Assembly (NCBI GenBank): GCA_030272585.1
Contig: BSYQ01000001.1
Span: forward strand, 11,361,001-11,425,000
Source of the DNA: Bryopsis sp. KO-2023
Lineage: Eukaryota > Chlorophyta > Ulvophyceae > Bryopsidales > Bryopsidaceae
DNA length: 64,000 nt
Direction: 5' to 3'
This document shows, piece after piece, positions 20,275-29,796 of this stretch. The position numbers were made by a program, and so were the translations under genes. The notes beneath the pieces were generated by a model, which ran no database searches, had not been told where the DNA came from, and was given only the letters and a program-made list of their open reading frames with translations. Position 1 is the stretch's first letter, and the number at the start of each line of letters is the position of its first letter.

Positions 20275-20740
20275 CAGAGATAGGACTTGGGCCAAAATTC
20301 TGGTCCGGCTACGGTCCGGTCCGGTTACGGTCGAGTTACGGTTCCGTATTACGGCCGTAACTCCGTACCGTAACCGGAGTAATATGTTGTTTTTACGGTA
20401 CGGAACAGGTACGGTATAGCTACGGTAGCCCCTAAACCATCGTGAAGTAGTGTGGTTTAGTGCTAAAGCGTTAGGCTGTAGTCTGTAAGGTCGTGGGTTC
20501 GAATCCCCCTGGGTTCTTTTGGGTTCTCGGGACCCTGCGGGGGTTACTATTTACGGTTTACGGTTGGTACGGTGGTTACGGTCGGTACGGTCCGGTACCG
20601 GAGCAGTACGGAGTGGTACGGTGGTCCGGTTCCGAGCACGAAAACCACTCCGGTCCGGACCGTAACTACCGTAACCGTAAGTGACCGGAGTGGGGTTACG
20701 GTACGGTTTACGGTACCGTAACCGGAAAGTCCTATCTCTG
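20275..20740. mobile_element. hAT-type MITE with tRNA-like interior, copy 2
   Basis: Same 466-bp length and CAGAGATAGG ends as the copy at 17578-18043. Target duplication ATTGGGAA is at 20267-20274 and 20741-20748. The tRNA-like core is retained, with the B box at 20496-20506. It is nested in the long hAT foldback. Confidence 0.93.
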
Positions 20741-20835
20741 ATTGGGAAGATACTTAATTAATTAAAGAACTAAGTGATATTATTATATACATTATCAATG
20801 CATGAATGACGTGAGCCAAGCTCACCAGCCTCGAA

Positions 20836-21106
20836 ATAGGGCTGTCGGTCGACAGTAGGATTCGAACTCGGGTTGGCTAAGTCCGAGTCCTACACACCAA
20901 ACCAATGGCGGACCCCACCACAGGGACGCTCTAGTGGGGGCTGTTACCCTTAAGTACCTAGTTTTCGTAATTAAAAAAAATGGGTACTTAAAGGTGACGG
21001 CCCCCACTTGAGCGTCCCTGTGGTGGGGTCCGCCATTGGTTTGGTGTGTAGGACTCGGACTTAGCCAACCCGAGTTCGAATCCTACTGTCGATCGACAGC
21101 CCTATT
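20836..21106. repeat. Palindrome with a tRNA-like unit in each arm
   Basis: About 115-base arms read GGGCTGTCGGTCGACAGTAGG inward on the left and return inverted on the right, around an AT-rich centre (about 20945-20990). Each arm contains GAGTTCGAATCC, a B box (21072-21083 on plus, and its inverse near 20860), preceded by TTGGTTTGGTGTG, an A-box-like string. Flanks CCTCGAAATAG and CTATTTCGAGG continue the palindrome, so it may be the centre of the surrounding foldback and not a separate insert. Confidence 0.8.
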
Positions 21107-21505
21107 TCGAGGTTGGTGAGCTTGGCTCACGTCATTCATGCATTGATAATGTATATAATAATATCACTTAGTTCTTTAATTAATTAAGTATCTTCCCAAT
21201 TGGTTGATACTCGATTAGTGCGCTTAATTAAGTCACCTGCTTTAGCTGGACAGGCGATGCACAGATCAAGTACTGTGATGCACAGACTGCGCACTGTGCT
21301 GTACACAGTCTCACGTGTGCGCACAGGTTGTACAGGGGGTCGAAGTCCGGGGTTACACAGTGATTGTACAGCACAGGATAGACGTGGGTCTGTCCTGTGG
21401 AATTTCGCTGCACAGGACAGACCTGCACAGACTTCGCACAGAACCCTGTCCTGTGCGCCGCACAGGACAGGGGTCTGTCCTGTTCAGCCCATGACTGGGC
21501 ATAAC

Positions 21506-22429
21506 TTCACCTTTCCCTATCATCAACTTCTGATATCTAGCCATGATTCTGTCCCTTCTTTTAACCAGTTCAGGAGATAAGTCCTGTGTTGCCTGCAAGG
21601 TTCCCCCTAATTCGATATTTTCCAATTCCAACATTTCCTCTAATGTCAAAACATGCAAATCAGGTGTCCCATCTGCCACAGAAGATTTCTCTCCTTCCAA
21701 CACTGAAATTAATCCCCCCATTCCCCCACTCTGGTCCATAAAACCTGTCCACTTTTTGAAAGAGATAGGACCTAAAGAAAGAGGCCCTGGATCAGTTCCC
21801 AGCTGTTCCATAACTTCCAAACCATGTGATCCTGGACTCCATCCACATAAGGTGGGAATAATCACCCTCTCTGTGCCAGCCAAAATCGAAACTCTCTTAT
21901 CAGGGGTCTGTCCATAGTCTATTCTGCACTGATTATCTTGCAGCCAAGTACCCCCCAAAATCAGATCAAATCTGCCTAATGGAAACACTCTGCACTGCAA
22001 AGAACCCACAAAATCTCCTAGCTGTAAACTGTCAAAATCCACCATTTGATCACTCACTGTTGGATCCCCATTTGCCAATCTCACAGCTACAGGTGGACAG
22101 TCCCTGGTAGAAATTCTGTGACTCACACACCACTCTTCTTTCACAAAATTCTCAGAAGCCCCTGTATCCAATAATCCCTGAATTTGTTTGCCTTGTAGTG
22201 TTGCCTGAAACCTCAACACATCTCTTTTCCCCAATGAACAAACAGAGTTCTCACCACCCAAAAACTTAAAAGACTCAAACTTCTTTTCAAAATTACCTCC
22301 AGCAGCGAATCCTGTAAAAAATTCCGACCTTGCAGCTGTCTGCAATTCGATCGGTACTGGAGGTCCGACTACTTTTTTTGATTCGGACACTCTCTCGCCC
22401 AGTGGCCTACGCCCTGGCACCTGTGACAC
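21506..22429 (-). pseudogene. Protease region of element F
   Basis: The minus strand encodes a retropepsin-type segment: LLDTGASENFVKEEW carries the catalytic Asp-Thr-Gly, and FDLILGGTWLQDN gives the flap-side hydrophobic glycine motif. An acidic linker (LEEMLELENIELGGT) leads toward RT. It overlaps the end of gag in another frame, as is usual in this family. The hAT foldback lies directly downstream. Fossil. Confidence 0.8.
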
Positions 22430-23316
22430 TTGTCCTTGCTGCGGTCTGACTTGCCTTTCGCTGCCCCATTCTCCCTACCCCTTCTGTAACCGCCACCACT
22501 GCGATCGCGATTCTGCCGCGACCACATGGCGTCGACATCCATGGGATCGCTGGCCCCTCTTTGCCCTGCTGCACTCGAATCCCCCACTCGCACGTCGCAA
22601 CGCTCTGCCATCTCCACGGCCTCGTCCAACGTTTTAGGTTTTCGAAGTCGCAGCTCTTTCTGCACCAAAGGAGTCAGCCCCTCCAGGATGTGGAACAGCT
22701 GCGCCGAAAGATCCACAGCCGGACACAACAGCAACAGCGACTTAAACTCGTGAGTAAACTGGCGCACACTGCGCGAACCCTGGCGAAGTGCCACGAGTTT
22801 CCTTCTAGCCTCCCCCTCTTCGTCCGCCACACTGAACTGCTGTTTTAGCAAAGCAACGAATTCCGCCCAAGTCTTTATTACTTCCTGTCGAGCCGCTGTT
22901 TTCCCTTCCACATCGAGCCTCCAACAAATAGCAGCATCCTCACCCAAGTTAGTACTCGCAACGTTTACCATTCTTTCTTCACACCCCACGCCACTGGCCG
23001 CAAAGAACTGACGCATCGAAAACGCCCAGTCGTCCAGGCGAGTTTTATCTGTACCCGTAAAGGGTCCTGGCATCCTCGGCTTAACCATTCCTCGACCAGC
23101 ACCCGTCGCGGAACTACCCCCTTGATTCGATCGCCTCAGTTCGCGTATCGTTTCCTTTAGATCCGAAATTTCCAGTCGCAGGGCTTTGAGCTCCTTGGTG
23201 TGCGAATTCGCCAATGTCGAACTCGACGCGTAGAACATGATCAGCTGCTTTACAGTCGGCTCTAAAGACTCCTCCCAACTCGATAATGTCTTTACTCCTA
23301 GTTCAAAAGCTTCCAT
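22369..23316 (-). CDS. gag: gag of element F
   Basis: This 315-residue protein opens with ATG. It has a short helical N-terminus with a heptad pattern (KELKALRLEISDLKETIRELRR), then a retrotransposon Gag core (MPGPFTGTDKTRLDDWAFSM, LLKQQFSVADEEGEARRKL, SVRQFTHEFKSLLLLCP), a basic Arg/Gly stretch, and a C-terminal CCHC zinc knuckle (CHRCQGVGHWAREC). It would form the particle and bind RNA. It begins only about 40 bases inside the primer-binding site and looks open throughout. Confidence 0.9.
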   Translation of the reverse strand: MEAFELGVKTLSSWEESLEPTVKQLIMFYASSSTLANSHTKELKALRLEISDLKETIRELRRSNQGGSSATGAGRGMVKPRMPGPFTGTDKTRLDDWAFSMRQFFAASGVGCEERMVNVASTNLGEDAAICWRLDVEGKTAARQEVIKTWAEFVALLKQQFSVADEEGEARRKLVALRQGSRSVRQFTHEFKSLLLLCPAVDLSAQLFHILEGLTPLVQKELRLRKPKTLDEAVEMAERCDVRVGDSSAAGQRGASDPMDVDAMWSRQNRDRSGGGYRRGRENGAAKGKSDRSKDKCHRCQGVGHWARECPNQKK

Positions 23317-23353
23317 CGCAAAAAAAAAAAAGAACCTCTAAAAAAAAAGGTCG

Positions 23354-23365
23354 GCTCCGAAACCA
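23354..23365 (-). other. Primer-binding site of element F
   Basis: TGGTTTCGGAGC on the minus strand, one base inside the 5' LTR (23367-23489). Confidence 0.8.
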
Positions 23366-23366
23366 G

Positions 23367-23489
23367 TGAAACGTTCTAGACAGGCTCGTTCGATCGAAAA
23401 CAAGTTACAGGACTCCCCAACACTCGCACATAAGTATCAAACACAAACCTAGAGTCACCTCAATCAGACCCATCACATCGAACGTTACA
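23367..23489 (-). repeat. 5' LTR of element F
   Basis: 123-bp LTR, nearly identical to 12622-12744 and followed on the outside by CAGTG. Confidence 0.92.
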
Positions 23490-23569
23490 CAGTGGACTCT
23501 GGGTGTGACAGCTCTCATCCGTTCCTTTTGCCAGGTTGTCGGTCCGGTCCAGAGTTGTGCGCCAGGCCG

Positions 23570-23750
23570 ATTTTCCTTAACGACAACGGAACGGCAACGG
23601 TAAAGGCAATTAACGGCCGTTAATTGCCGTGAAAACCGTTGCCGTTTCGTTGTTGCACAACGGTTTAACGGCCGTTAACGGCGTTTTAACGGACGTTCTT
23701 GATCGTTAATAACGGTGATCAAAGGCCACCGTTAACGATGAATTTGATGT
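23570..23750. repeat. AACGG/CCGTT-rich inverted repeats
   Basis: Words such as AACGGCCGTTAA recur in both orientations, giving several overlapping palindromes. The style matches the end regions of the hAT MITEs (ACGGTACGG words). No clear terminal repeats or target duplication were found. Confidence 0.5.
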
Positions 23751-23849
23751 GACGGATTACTAAATTAGAATGAGTGTTCATGCGCTCCTCGTTCGTTTCG
23801 CACTTGTAGAAGCTCATAAAACTCTTTGAAACTATACCCCGACCAAAGG

Positions 23850-24550
23850 AGAGGTTATTCCGAGCACGACGCACTTTGTCGCGCTCAAAACGAGAAAGTG
23901 ACGACGAACCCTCGTACTCCAACATCGGCACCATCAATCACACCGCTTCCACCTTTACCCCCATCTACGAACCCATTTGGAGCACCATCCGGTTCGGAGG
24001 CTTCCCCACTCATCCCTCCCCAACAAATCCCTCAAGACGCTTTCGAATCCCTCTCTGACGAGCCATCACCTCCACACCAGTCATGGGCTGCACAGGACAG
24101 ACCCCTGTCCTGTGCACCGCACAGGACAGGGTTCTGTGCAGGTTCTGTGCACCCTGTGCTGTCCTGTCCTGTGCAGCGGAATTGCACAGGCCAGAACAGC
24201 ACAGACTGTCTGTGCTGTGCACAGGGTCAGACCTGTGCTGCACAGGTGAGCAGACCTGCACAGCACAGCACAGATCTGCACAGAATCTGCACAGAACTGC
24301 ACAGAACTGCACAGAATCTACACAGATTTGGCACAGAATCAGCACAGACCTGCACAGAAACTGCACAGATGTTGCACAGACCCTGTCTGTGCTGTGCTGT
24401 ACAGGTCTGTGCACCTGTGCAGCACAGGTCTGACCCTGTGCACAGCACAGACAGTCTGTTCTGTCCTGTCCTGTGCACAGGGGTCTCAGCCCATGTCTGC
24501 TCCACACCCACCAGTGCCCAACACGAGGAAGCGACCAACGCCAACAAACA
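23850..24550 (+). pseudogene. Pro/Ser/Thr-rich reading frame split by a hAT MITE, unidentified
   Basis: A frame from about 23826 (no ATG seen at its start) encodes a Pro/Ser-rich stretch (SAPSITPLPPLPPSTNPF) running up to the hAT element at 24078. The same frame resumes after one copy of the target duplication and ends with a basic tail (NTRKRPTPTNTPKTKRARN) that looks like a nuclear localisation signal, with a TAA near 24550. Low-complexity composition makes this uncertain: it may be a host exon, part of an unknown element or a chance frame. The upstream part could continue through an intron I cannot place. Confidence 0.3.
24078..24499. mobile_element. hAT-type foldback MITE, CTGTGC family, copy 3
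   Basis: This 422-bp copy has ends CAGTCATGGGCTG and CAGACATGGGCTG read inward and target duplication CTCCACAC at 24070-24077 and 24500-24507. It lies in the opposite orientation to the copy at 4195-4615. The interior is entirely CTGTGCA/TGCACAG words. Confidence 0.92.
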
Positions 24551-24826
24551 CACCCAAGACAAAGAGAGCCCGGAATTAAGTGCAGCCTCAAGAACTACAC
24601 CAATGACGAAAACGAAAACGACGAAGACAAATATATCTTGATGAGATTGAACTCAGATTTGATCGACTTAGGAACTTACACACTAGGGAACTTAGTGAAT
24701 ACAATAATGTTTCGCTACATTTCAACGACAAGGAAAACGGGATTTGAACGAATGTAATTGATATGATTTGAATCACAACATTTGGAATCCTATAAAGTCA
24801 TCGCAATAAAAACATTTGGTTACAAT
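24508..24826. other. Short stretch without a clear gene
   Basis: After the MITE and the end of the Pro/Ser-rich frame, an Asp/Glu/Asn-rich open stretch (about 24600-24757) ends without recognisable motifs. Nothing else is visible. Confidence 0.4.
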
Positions 24827-25795
24827 CAGAGCTGGGCCGTACCGTAACGACCCCCAAAACACGGTGCGAACCGTACCGTACCGTACCGTACCGTAAGGGG
24901 TCGTTACGGTACGGTACGGTATCGGATATTTTCACGTTACGGTACAACATCGGTACAGGGTCGATACAATACGTTGTCGCCAATGACCGACACCCGTTAA
25001 AGGGTCGTTGTTGCAACGTGTCACTGGCGTTGTTGTACCGCCCTAGACGGTTCGAGTAACGATGTTCGTTACAACAACGTAATGACGTTGCAATAACGTC
25101 ATGTGGATGACGTACAAAGTGACCCCCGCAAGGTCCCCAGAACCCAAGGGAACCGAGTGGGATTCGAACACCGTACCGCACGGTGTCGAGTCATCTACAC
25201 TGAGCGCTAAGCCAAGTGGACCACGATGATTCTGTGGTTGTTGCAATAATATACCCTAATTTCACAGAATTACAAACAGATTAAGGTATATCATCGCAAC
25301 AGCCACAAAATCATCGTGGTCCACTTGGCTTAGCGCTCAGTGTAGATGACTCGACATCGTGCGGTACGGTGTTCGAATCCCACTCGGTTCCCTTGGGTTT
25401 TGGGGACCTTGCGGGGGTCACTTTGTACGTCATCCACATGACGTTACTGCAACGCCATTACGTTGTTGTACCGACCTGGCCATTGTTGTAACGTGTTATC
25501 GTTACACGTAACGCAACCGATCGTTGTTGTAACGTCTTGCCTCGGTGCGGACGTTATAGCAGCCGGCATAGACGTTACTGATAACGTACTGCGTTACAAC
25601 AACGCTTTGGCGTTACAGTAACGTCTGATCGTTGTTGTACCGGACTTGGACGTTGTTGTACCGACTGGGTCGTTGTTGTAACGTGTGCAACGTGTTGTAA
25701 CGTCCGGTCGGTGCGTGCACCGACCGGACACGTTACTGTACCGACCCTGTGCGTTACGGTACGGTGCGTTACAAACGGGTTACTGCCCAGCTCTC
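24827..25795. mobile_element. Large foldback element with tRNA-like arms
   Basis: CAGAGCTGGGC at the left and its near-inverse at the right bound a ~970-bp sequence full of CCGTAC and CGTTGTTGTAACG words in both orientations. Arms at about 25105-25235 and 25305-25435 are inverted copies of one tRNA-like unit, with A box TGGCTTAGCGC and B box GTTCGAATCC. The unit ends with a CTTGGG and GACCTTGCGGGGGTCAC stretch that resembles the same place in the 466-bp MITEs. I found no clean 8-bp duplication, so the hAT assignment is by likeness only. Confidence 0.7.
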
Positions 25796-26953
25796 TCTCT
25801 ATTGTAACTTACAATACAATCACAAGCCACACTTCATGACTATCAACCATCGGTTTCAAAACACTTCACATTGCATTCTATCTCTTTATCAACACTTTCA
25901 TCTTCGACCATCAACATCCATCACCCATATCCACACCAACAACCTCCCGTCAACATCAACAACAACACCAACACAATATATCCATTCAAACATTCTCCAC
26001 TCACTTTTCAAAACCCAACACCCATAAGAAAGATCCACCAACCGAAGGGCCGTCTTGACCGCCTCGGGAGCATCGCCGCCGCCGGCGTTTTCCCCTCAAA
26101 ACTGCAGATTTTTTCAGCTGTTTTCTGTTGCGTCTGGTGCGCGAACCACTCACCGGAATGTCGCGTGCTCTTTTCGATCGGCTGGGAAAGTTTCCGTAGA
26201 TAGTCGTAGACTCCTTGTTTGTGTGATTCGGAGGTGTTTTGGACTAGTTATGACCGTTTCTGTGAGGGCGCCTCGAAATCTCCGGTGGAGTCACGGTTTT
26301 CGATCGAGTCACACGCGTTGTATCGGCGCTGATGTGGCTATAACTTGACCAAAAAAGGTAAATGAGGATTCCAGAGGTATCTACGGAAACTTTCCCAGCT
26401 CCTCGAAAAGAGAGCACTTCATTCTGATCACTGTGTCGAACGATATGGGCTATCAAAGTCGTCAGTTGTATTTTACAGTTTTTTCGAGGAAACTGCCGAT
26501 TGCGTTTTTTCCTATCTTTGAGGGCGGTTATTGAGACACTCAGAAATTGGAATCACGTTTTTTTTTTTTTAACTTGGAGTATGTTGTATGATTTGTGATA
26601 TGATATGAAAATGTTGGAGATTTGACGTCTTTCTGACGTCCGCAGATGTATGCAAAGTTGGTACTTTGTTAAAGTTTGATTCGACTCGAAAAAAAACTTA
26701 AGTTTTTTCGGGAAAAATGAAAGTTGATAAAAAACTTAAGTTTTTTCGACGAAAATCTGAATCGCCAAAAACAGACCAAACAAGTAAGGATCCAAGTGCT
26801 TAGAAACCACGAATCCTTCTCTATCTCCAAAACTAGAAAGAATTCTCCCTTTTTTTAAAATCTTAATCTTTATATAATCTGATTGTGCACAATTCTATCC
26901 TTGAGAAAATTTTCCAAAAACACACAAAACACACAATTTTTTAGTACTTAAGG
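25796..26953. other. Non-coding stretch left of element A2
   Basis: No credible gene was found. It holds an imperfect ~38-base inverted repeat (26165-26202 with 26378-26417), CTATAACT-type sequence also seen near 38700, AAACTTAAGTTTTTTCG palindromic words near 26700, and the left end of the 156-bp tandem array (about 26800-26953) into which A2 inserted. Confidence 0.6.
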
Positions 26954-26985
26954 TGATAAGGGGGTCTAGGACCCCGAGACACAAG

Positions 26986-27020
<35 letters not shown>

Positions 27021-27123
27021 TCACTGGGAAGATTAATTTTTACAGGAGGGCCCCCTGCCCTATAAACCCTGTCGTACATCCCATTGTACTACACAATTAC
27101 CCAAAACCCGAGTTCTACTATCA
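26954..27123 (-). repeat. 3' LTR of element A2
   Basis: 170 bp, TGATAG to TTATCA on the minus strand, with an inner AC8/AG9 microsatellite. It is preceded on the minus strand by the polypurine tract GTGGGGGGGGGGACAAAT. It is identical to 37446-37615 by eye. Confidence 0.95.
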
Positions 27124-27407
27124 ATTTGTCCCCCCCCCCACGAGAGGGTGTCCACACCCGTCACAACCCTGGAAAGAAAGAAAGAAAAAGGGCGAACTAG
27201 AAGAAAAAGAAACCCCAAACAAACCCACAACAAAAACCCCAACTAAACGTCAAACTAAACCCCAAACAAACCGATGAAAAATCCCAAACCAAACCCATGC
27301 TCAACCCCACAGAAAAACCCCGTTCTGTCTTGAGGCTTGGTCTCTGGCTTGGACGGTAGCTTGGTTTCCGGCTTGGTCTGCTTTTCGTTGTCACTCCAGA
27401 AGCCATC

Positions 27408-29177
27408 TCAGCCGCCAGCTGGTTGTTCAGCTGGTTCGGCAGCTGGATCATCGACTGGCTCCGCCACCAAGTCGATCGGAGGCTCGTCCTCATCCAAATC
27501 CAAAGGAGGGAAATCCTCATCCAAAGGTGGAGGAAGAGGTCCCAAAGACGAGGGCTCCGAGGATGGACTCCTGCTGGACACGGAAGGACTTTTTCCTTCG
27601 TCCTGTTCTGGGTCCTGTTCTCCTTTTGTTTCTGGTTCGGGTGTTCTCTCTTTTTCCTGCTTCTCATACTCCTCCGCCCACTTTTTCACCAACGGACCCA
27701 AGCGCTTCAGGGCAAGGCCTTTCGGAAAGCCCATGTCCCTTCGCAAGCACTGATAGCACTCGGTGAGAGTTTGGGTCGTGGGTGGAGCCTGAAGGAGTGG
27801 CTGGAAGTCTGGCTCCCGCATGTCCAAATGTAGGTCCTTCAGCTGAACCTGTGGCGGGTCGATTCGCTGTTCCTGCCACACCCCGTATAAGCGCACGAGG
27901 ATAATCATGAGGTTCCAGTGGGTTCGGCACACCGTGTGGCTCGTGCATGTGGTGATCACGTAGCTATCCGCCAGCGCCGGCGGCGAATAGCACCACAAGC
28001 AGATCGGTGGCTTTTCCCCACGCCTGTCCTTGAACCTCTTGGACATGTCGGCGAGCGCCTCCTCTTCCTCTCTCTCCTTCCTTTTCTTGGGCGCCGACTT
28101 TTCGTCGGTCTTTCCCCCGGTCTGTCCCCCGGTCAGGTCGCGGATTCTCCTGGGTTGTGGCTCTGAGATCATATCGTCTGCAACGTCGGGAACGTCAAAG
28201 TGCCCCGGTGCACGATTTCTGATTCTCTCGAGCGTTTTGTCCACCTGCGTATAGTCATACCCGGCTAGCCGGTGGTTAACCGGAACGTTTCCTTTGCCGT
28301 AGTAGACAGGCTCCTCTCCGTCTCTGATCGCAGCAGCAGCTCCAGCACCCTGCTCGATGATGTCGTCCATCGTCGCCCGACAAAGGTTTTCCACATAGTC
28401 CCCAAGGCGTGCGGGAACGCTGTGGAGCAACCGGCTCATCAACCCGGACTGTGCCTCAGACGAGTACACAGCCGTTTGCCAGGCCGACCTTTCGTCTGTG
28501 GACGTCAGGTGCGGCTGCTGTTTCGTCAGCTGCGCTTTCAGCTTTTTCTGCGTCTGGTTCGCAGAATCGAGCTCCTTTTGAAGCTGTTTCAGCTCCTGTT
28601 CGGCGGTTCCTCTCGCCTGCCGGGCGATTTCCAGATCGTGTTCAAGTTGGGTTACTTGATTGCAGAGTCTTTGAGCTACACCCTCAAACTTTTTCAGGTG
28701 CTTCTCTGCCTGATCCGCCCGCGCGCGTTGTGCGTCGCGTTCTGCACGGAGTTCCAACACATCGTCCTGTAACCGTTGACACCTAGCTTGGAGAGTAGCT
28801 GGGTCGGCGTCCCGGTCGAGTGTTTTTCCTGTTCTGGAACTAGGTTTTTCCGGCAGTTTTTCCGGCAACTCTGTCGGTGGGCGAATTACGATCTTGGAGG
28901 TTCCTTTGAGCAACGATGTTTCGAAGTTCCGAAGTTTCGAAAGCACCGAAGGAGCTGGGAGAGTTTTCATGATTTTCGCCTTAGGTGGTGTGATAAGTGG
29001 TTTGGGTTCCCCTCTGGGTGGGCAAGCGTCGGCGAGAGTTCCACTTTTTCCTTTCCCGCCTTTCTCGCCGCCACTGCCTTTCGTTTTTCCGCTGCCACCC
29101 AGTTGTTTTCCACTCGACTCCTTTCCCTCAACCGCCTTATCACCACTGCGCCACATGATCGGGCTGTGCTTTGGCAT
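27408..29177 (-). CDS. ORF3 of element A2: coiled coil plus RING-like Cys/His module
   Basis: This 589-residue protein starts at ATG and lies between pol and the 3' LTR. Residues 1-110 are Lys/Gly/Pro-rich. About 120-245 form a charged coiled coil (QDDVLELRAERDAQRARADQ and onward). About 350-390 are basic and Glu-rich (PKKRKEREEEE). Residues 393-477 hold a putative zinc module: Cys393, Cys396, Cys411, His414, Cys417, His420 followed by Trp, then Cys474 and Cys477. The tail is acidic and Pro-rich (QDEGKSPSVSSRSPSSEPSS). Ligand order C3-H-C-H-C2 recalls RING fingers, though the last gap is long. No signal peptide or membrane anchor is seen, so it is not an envelope. The Trp-containing core recurs in B1. 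Function unknown. An E3-ligase-like or RNA/protein-binding accessory role is only inferred. Confidence 0.88.
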   Translation of the reverse strand: MPKHSPIMWRSGDKAVEGKESSGKQLGGSGKTKGSGGEKGGKGKSGTLADACPPRGEPKPLITPPKAKIMKTLPAPSVLSKLRNFETSLLKGTSKIVIRPPTELPEKLPEKPSSRTGKTLDRDADPATLQARCQRLQDDVLELRAERDAQRARADQAEKHLKKFEGVAQRLCNQVTQLEHDLEIARQARGTAEQELKQLQKELDSANQTQKKLKAQLTKQQPHLTSTDERSAWQTAVYSSEAQSGLMSRLLHSVPARLGDYVENLCRATMDDIIEQGAGAAAAIRDGEEPVYYGKGNVPVNHRLAGYDYTQVDKTLERIRNRAPGHFDVPDVADDMISEPQPRRIRDLTGGQTGGKTDEKSAPKKRKEREEEEALADMSKRFKDRRGEKPPICLWCYSPPALADSYVITTCTSHTVCRTHWNLMIILVRLYGVWQEQRIDPPQVQLKDLHLDMREPDFQPLLQAPPTTQTLTECYQCLRRDMGFPKGLALKRLGPLVKKWAEEYEKQEKERTPEPETKGEQDPEQDEGKSPSVSSRSPSSEPSSLGPLPPPLDEDFPPLDLDEDEPPIDLVAEPVDDPAAEPAEQPAGG

Positions 29178-29796
29178 TCTCTTTGTTGGCTGCGCTTTGT
29201 TCTCCGACTAGTCTCCGACTTTTCTGTATGCGCGCCGAGAATAACCAGGCCAAAATGATCGCAAGTCTGCTTTAAGATACGCTAGGCGTATTAGCTAACG
29301 TACCTCGGTAACGTGACACTCTATGGAGGTCGCCGTCACCACACGGGTTTGTGCCTATTTGATTTTACCCTAACTTGCTTATGTCAACTCAGTTCCACCT
29401 GCGGCGCAATCACGTGACCTCCAGGTCGGACATTAGCCCATCACTTGATCCAATGTCCCCATCACCTGTTGTCAGTCGCTATGAGCGTGTGAGTTGTGCG
29501 TTAGGTAAACCTCCCCGGAAAGAAAACTGACCCCTAGCCCGTCCTGCGAACCGTTCACAGTTCTGTCACGGGAAAAGATAGCAACCCGTTCGCCGGAAAA
29601 GATGGAAACTTTCCCTAGGAAAAGATGGAAACTTTCCCTAGGCTTTTCCGGGAGTTCTACTTGGTGCTCTTTTCCTAAGTCTTTTTGGTATCCCATCTGG
29701 ATAGCGTTCCAAATCGACTTTCTCGGCTTAATATTTTTCCCCCAGCTGGAAGGATAGTATTAAGTCGAGCGTGAACAGAGTGGTAATGATCCCTGT
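29178..29796 (-). other. Gap between pol and ORF3 of element A2
   Basis: These 619 bases have no ORF of note. A 24-base unit containing GGAAAAGATGGAAACTTTCC occurs twice in tandem at about 29594-29642. Just upstream of ORF3 on the minus strand, a CATACAG precedes AAAAG and could be a splice acceptor for an ORF3 mRNA, but this is inference. Confidence 0.5.

Larger units (their letters stand above)
19698..21497. mobile_element. hAT-type foldback element, CTGTGC family, long copy
   Basis: The ends CAGACATGGGCCG and CAGCCCATGACTG match those of the 421-bp copies, and the target duplication GGCATAAC is present at 19690-19697 and 21498-21505. The left arm carries CTGTGC words, then a TTAATTAA-rich segment. 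A segment of about 280 bases (from GACAGAACAGGTGCGC to CCTCGAAATAG) is directly duplicated at about 19797 and 20079. A MITE (20275-20740) interrupts the second unit. The centre is a palindrome (20836-21106), and the right arm returns the left-arm sequence inverted. It encodes nothing and interrupts element F between protease and RT. Confidence 0.9.
12622..23489 (-). mobile_element. Ty3/Gypsy element F, decayed and multiply invaded
   Basis: This minus-strand element has 123-bp LTRs at 12622-12744 and 23367-23489 with TG...CA ends, and target duplication CAGTG at 12617-12621 and 23490-23494. The LTRs differ by about one base. Reading down the minus strand it has a primer-binding site at 23354-23365, gag at 22369-23316, protease near 21506-22429, RT and RNase H at 18083-19697, and integrase at 13308-14629. 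Nested inside are a pogo-like transposon (14653-18082), a hAT foldback (19698-21497) and two MITEs. The coding parts carry roughly half a dozen further breaks, so it is a fossil, although its LTRs say it inserted fairly recently. Confidence 0.93.

Noticed and set aside
27408-29177. ORF3 as an envelope gene
   Set aside because: Its position fits env, but there is no signal peptide, no convincing transmembrane segment and no fusion-peptide-like sequence; it is coiled coil plus Cys/His.
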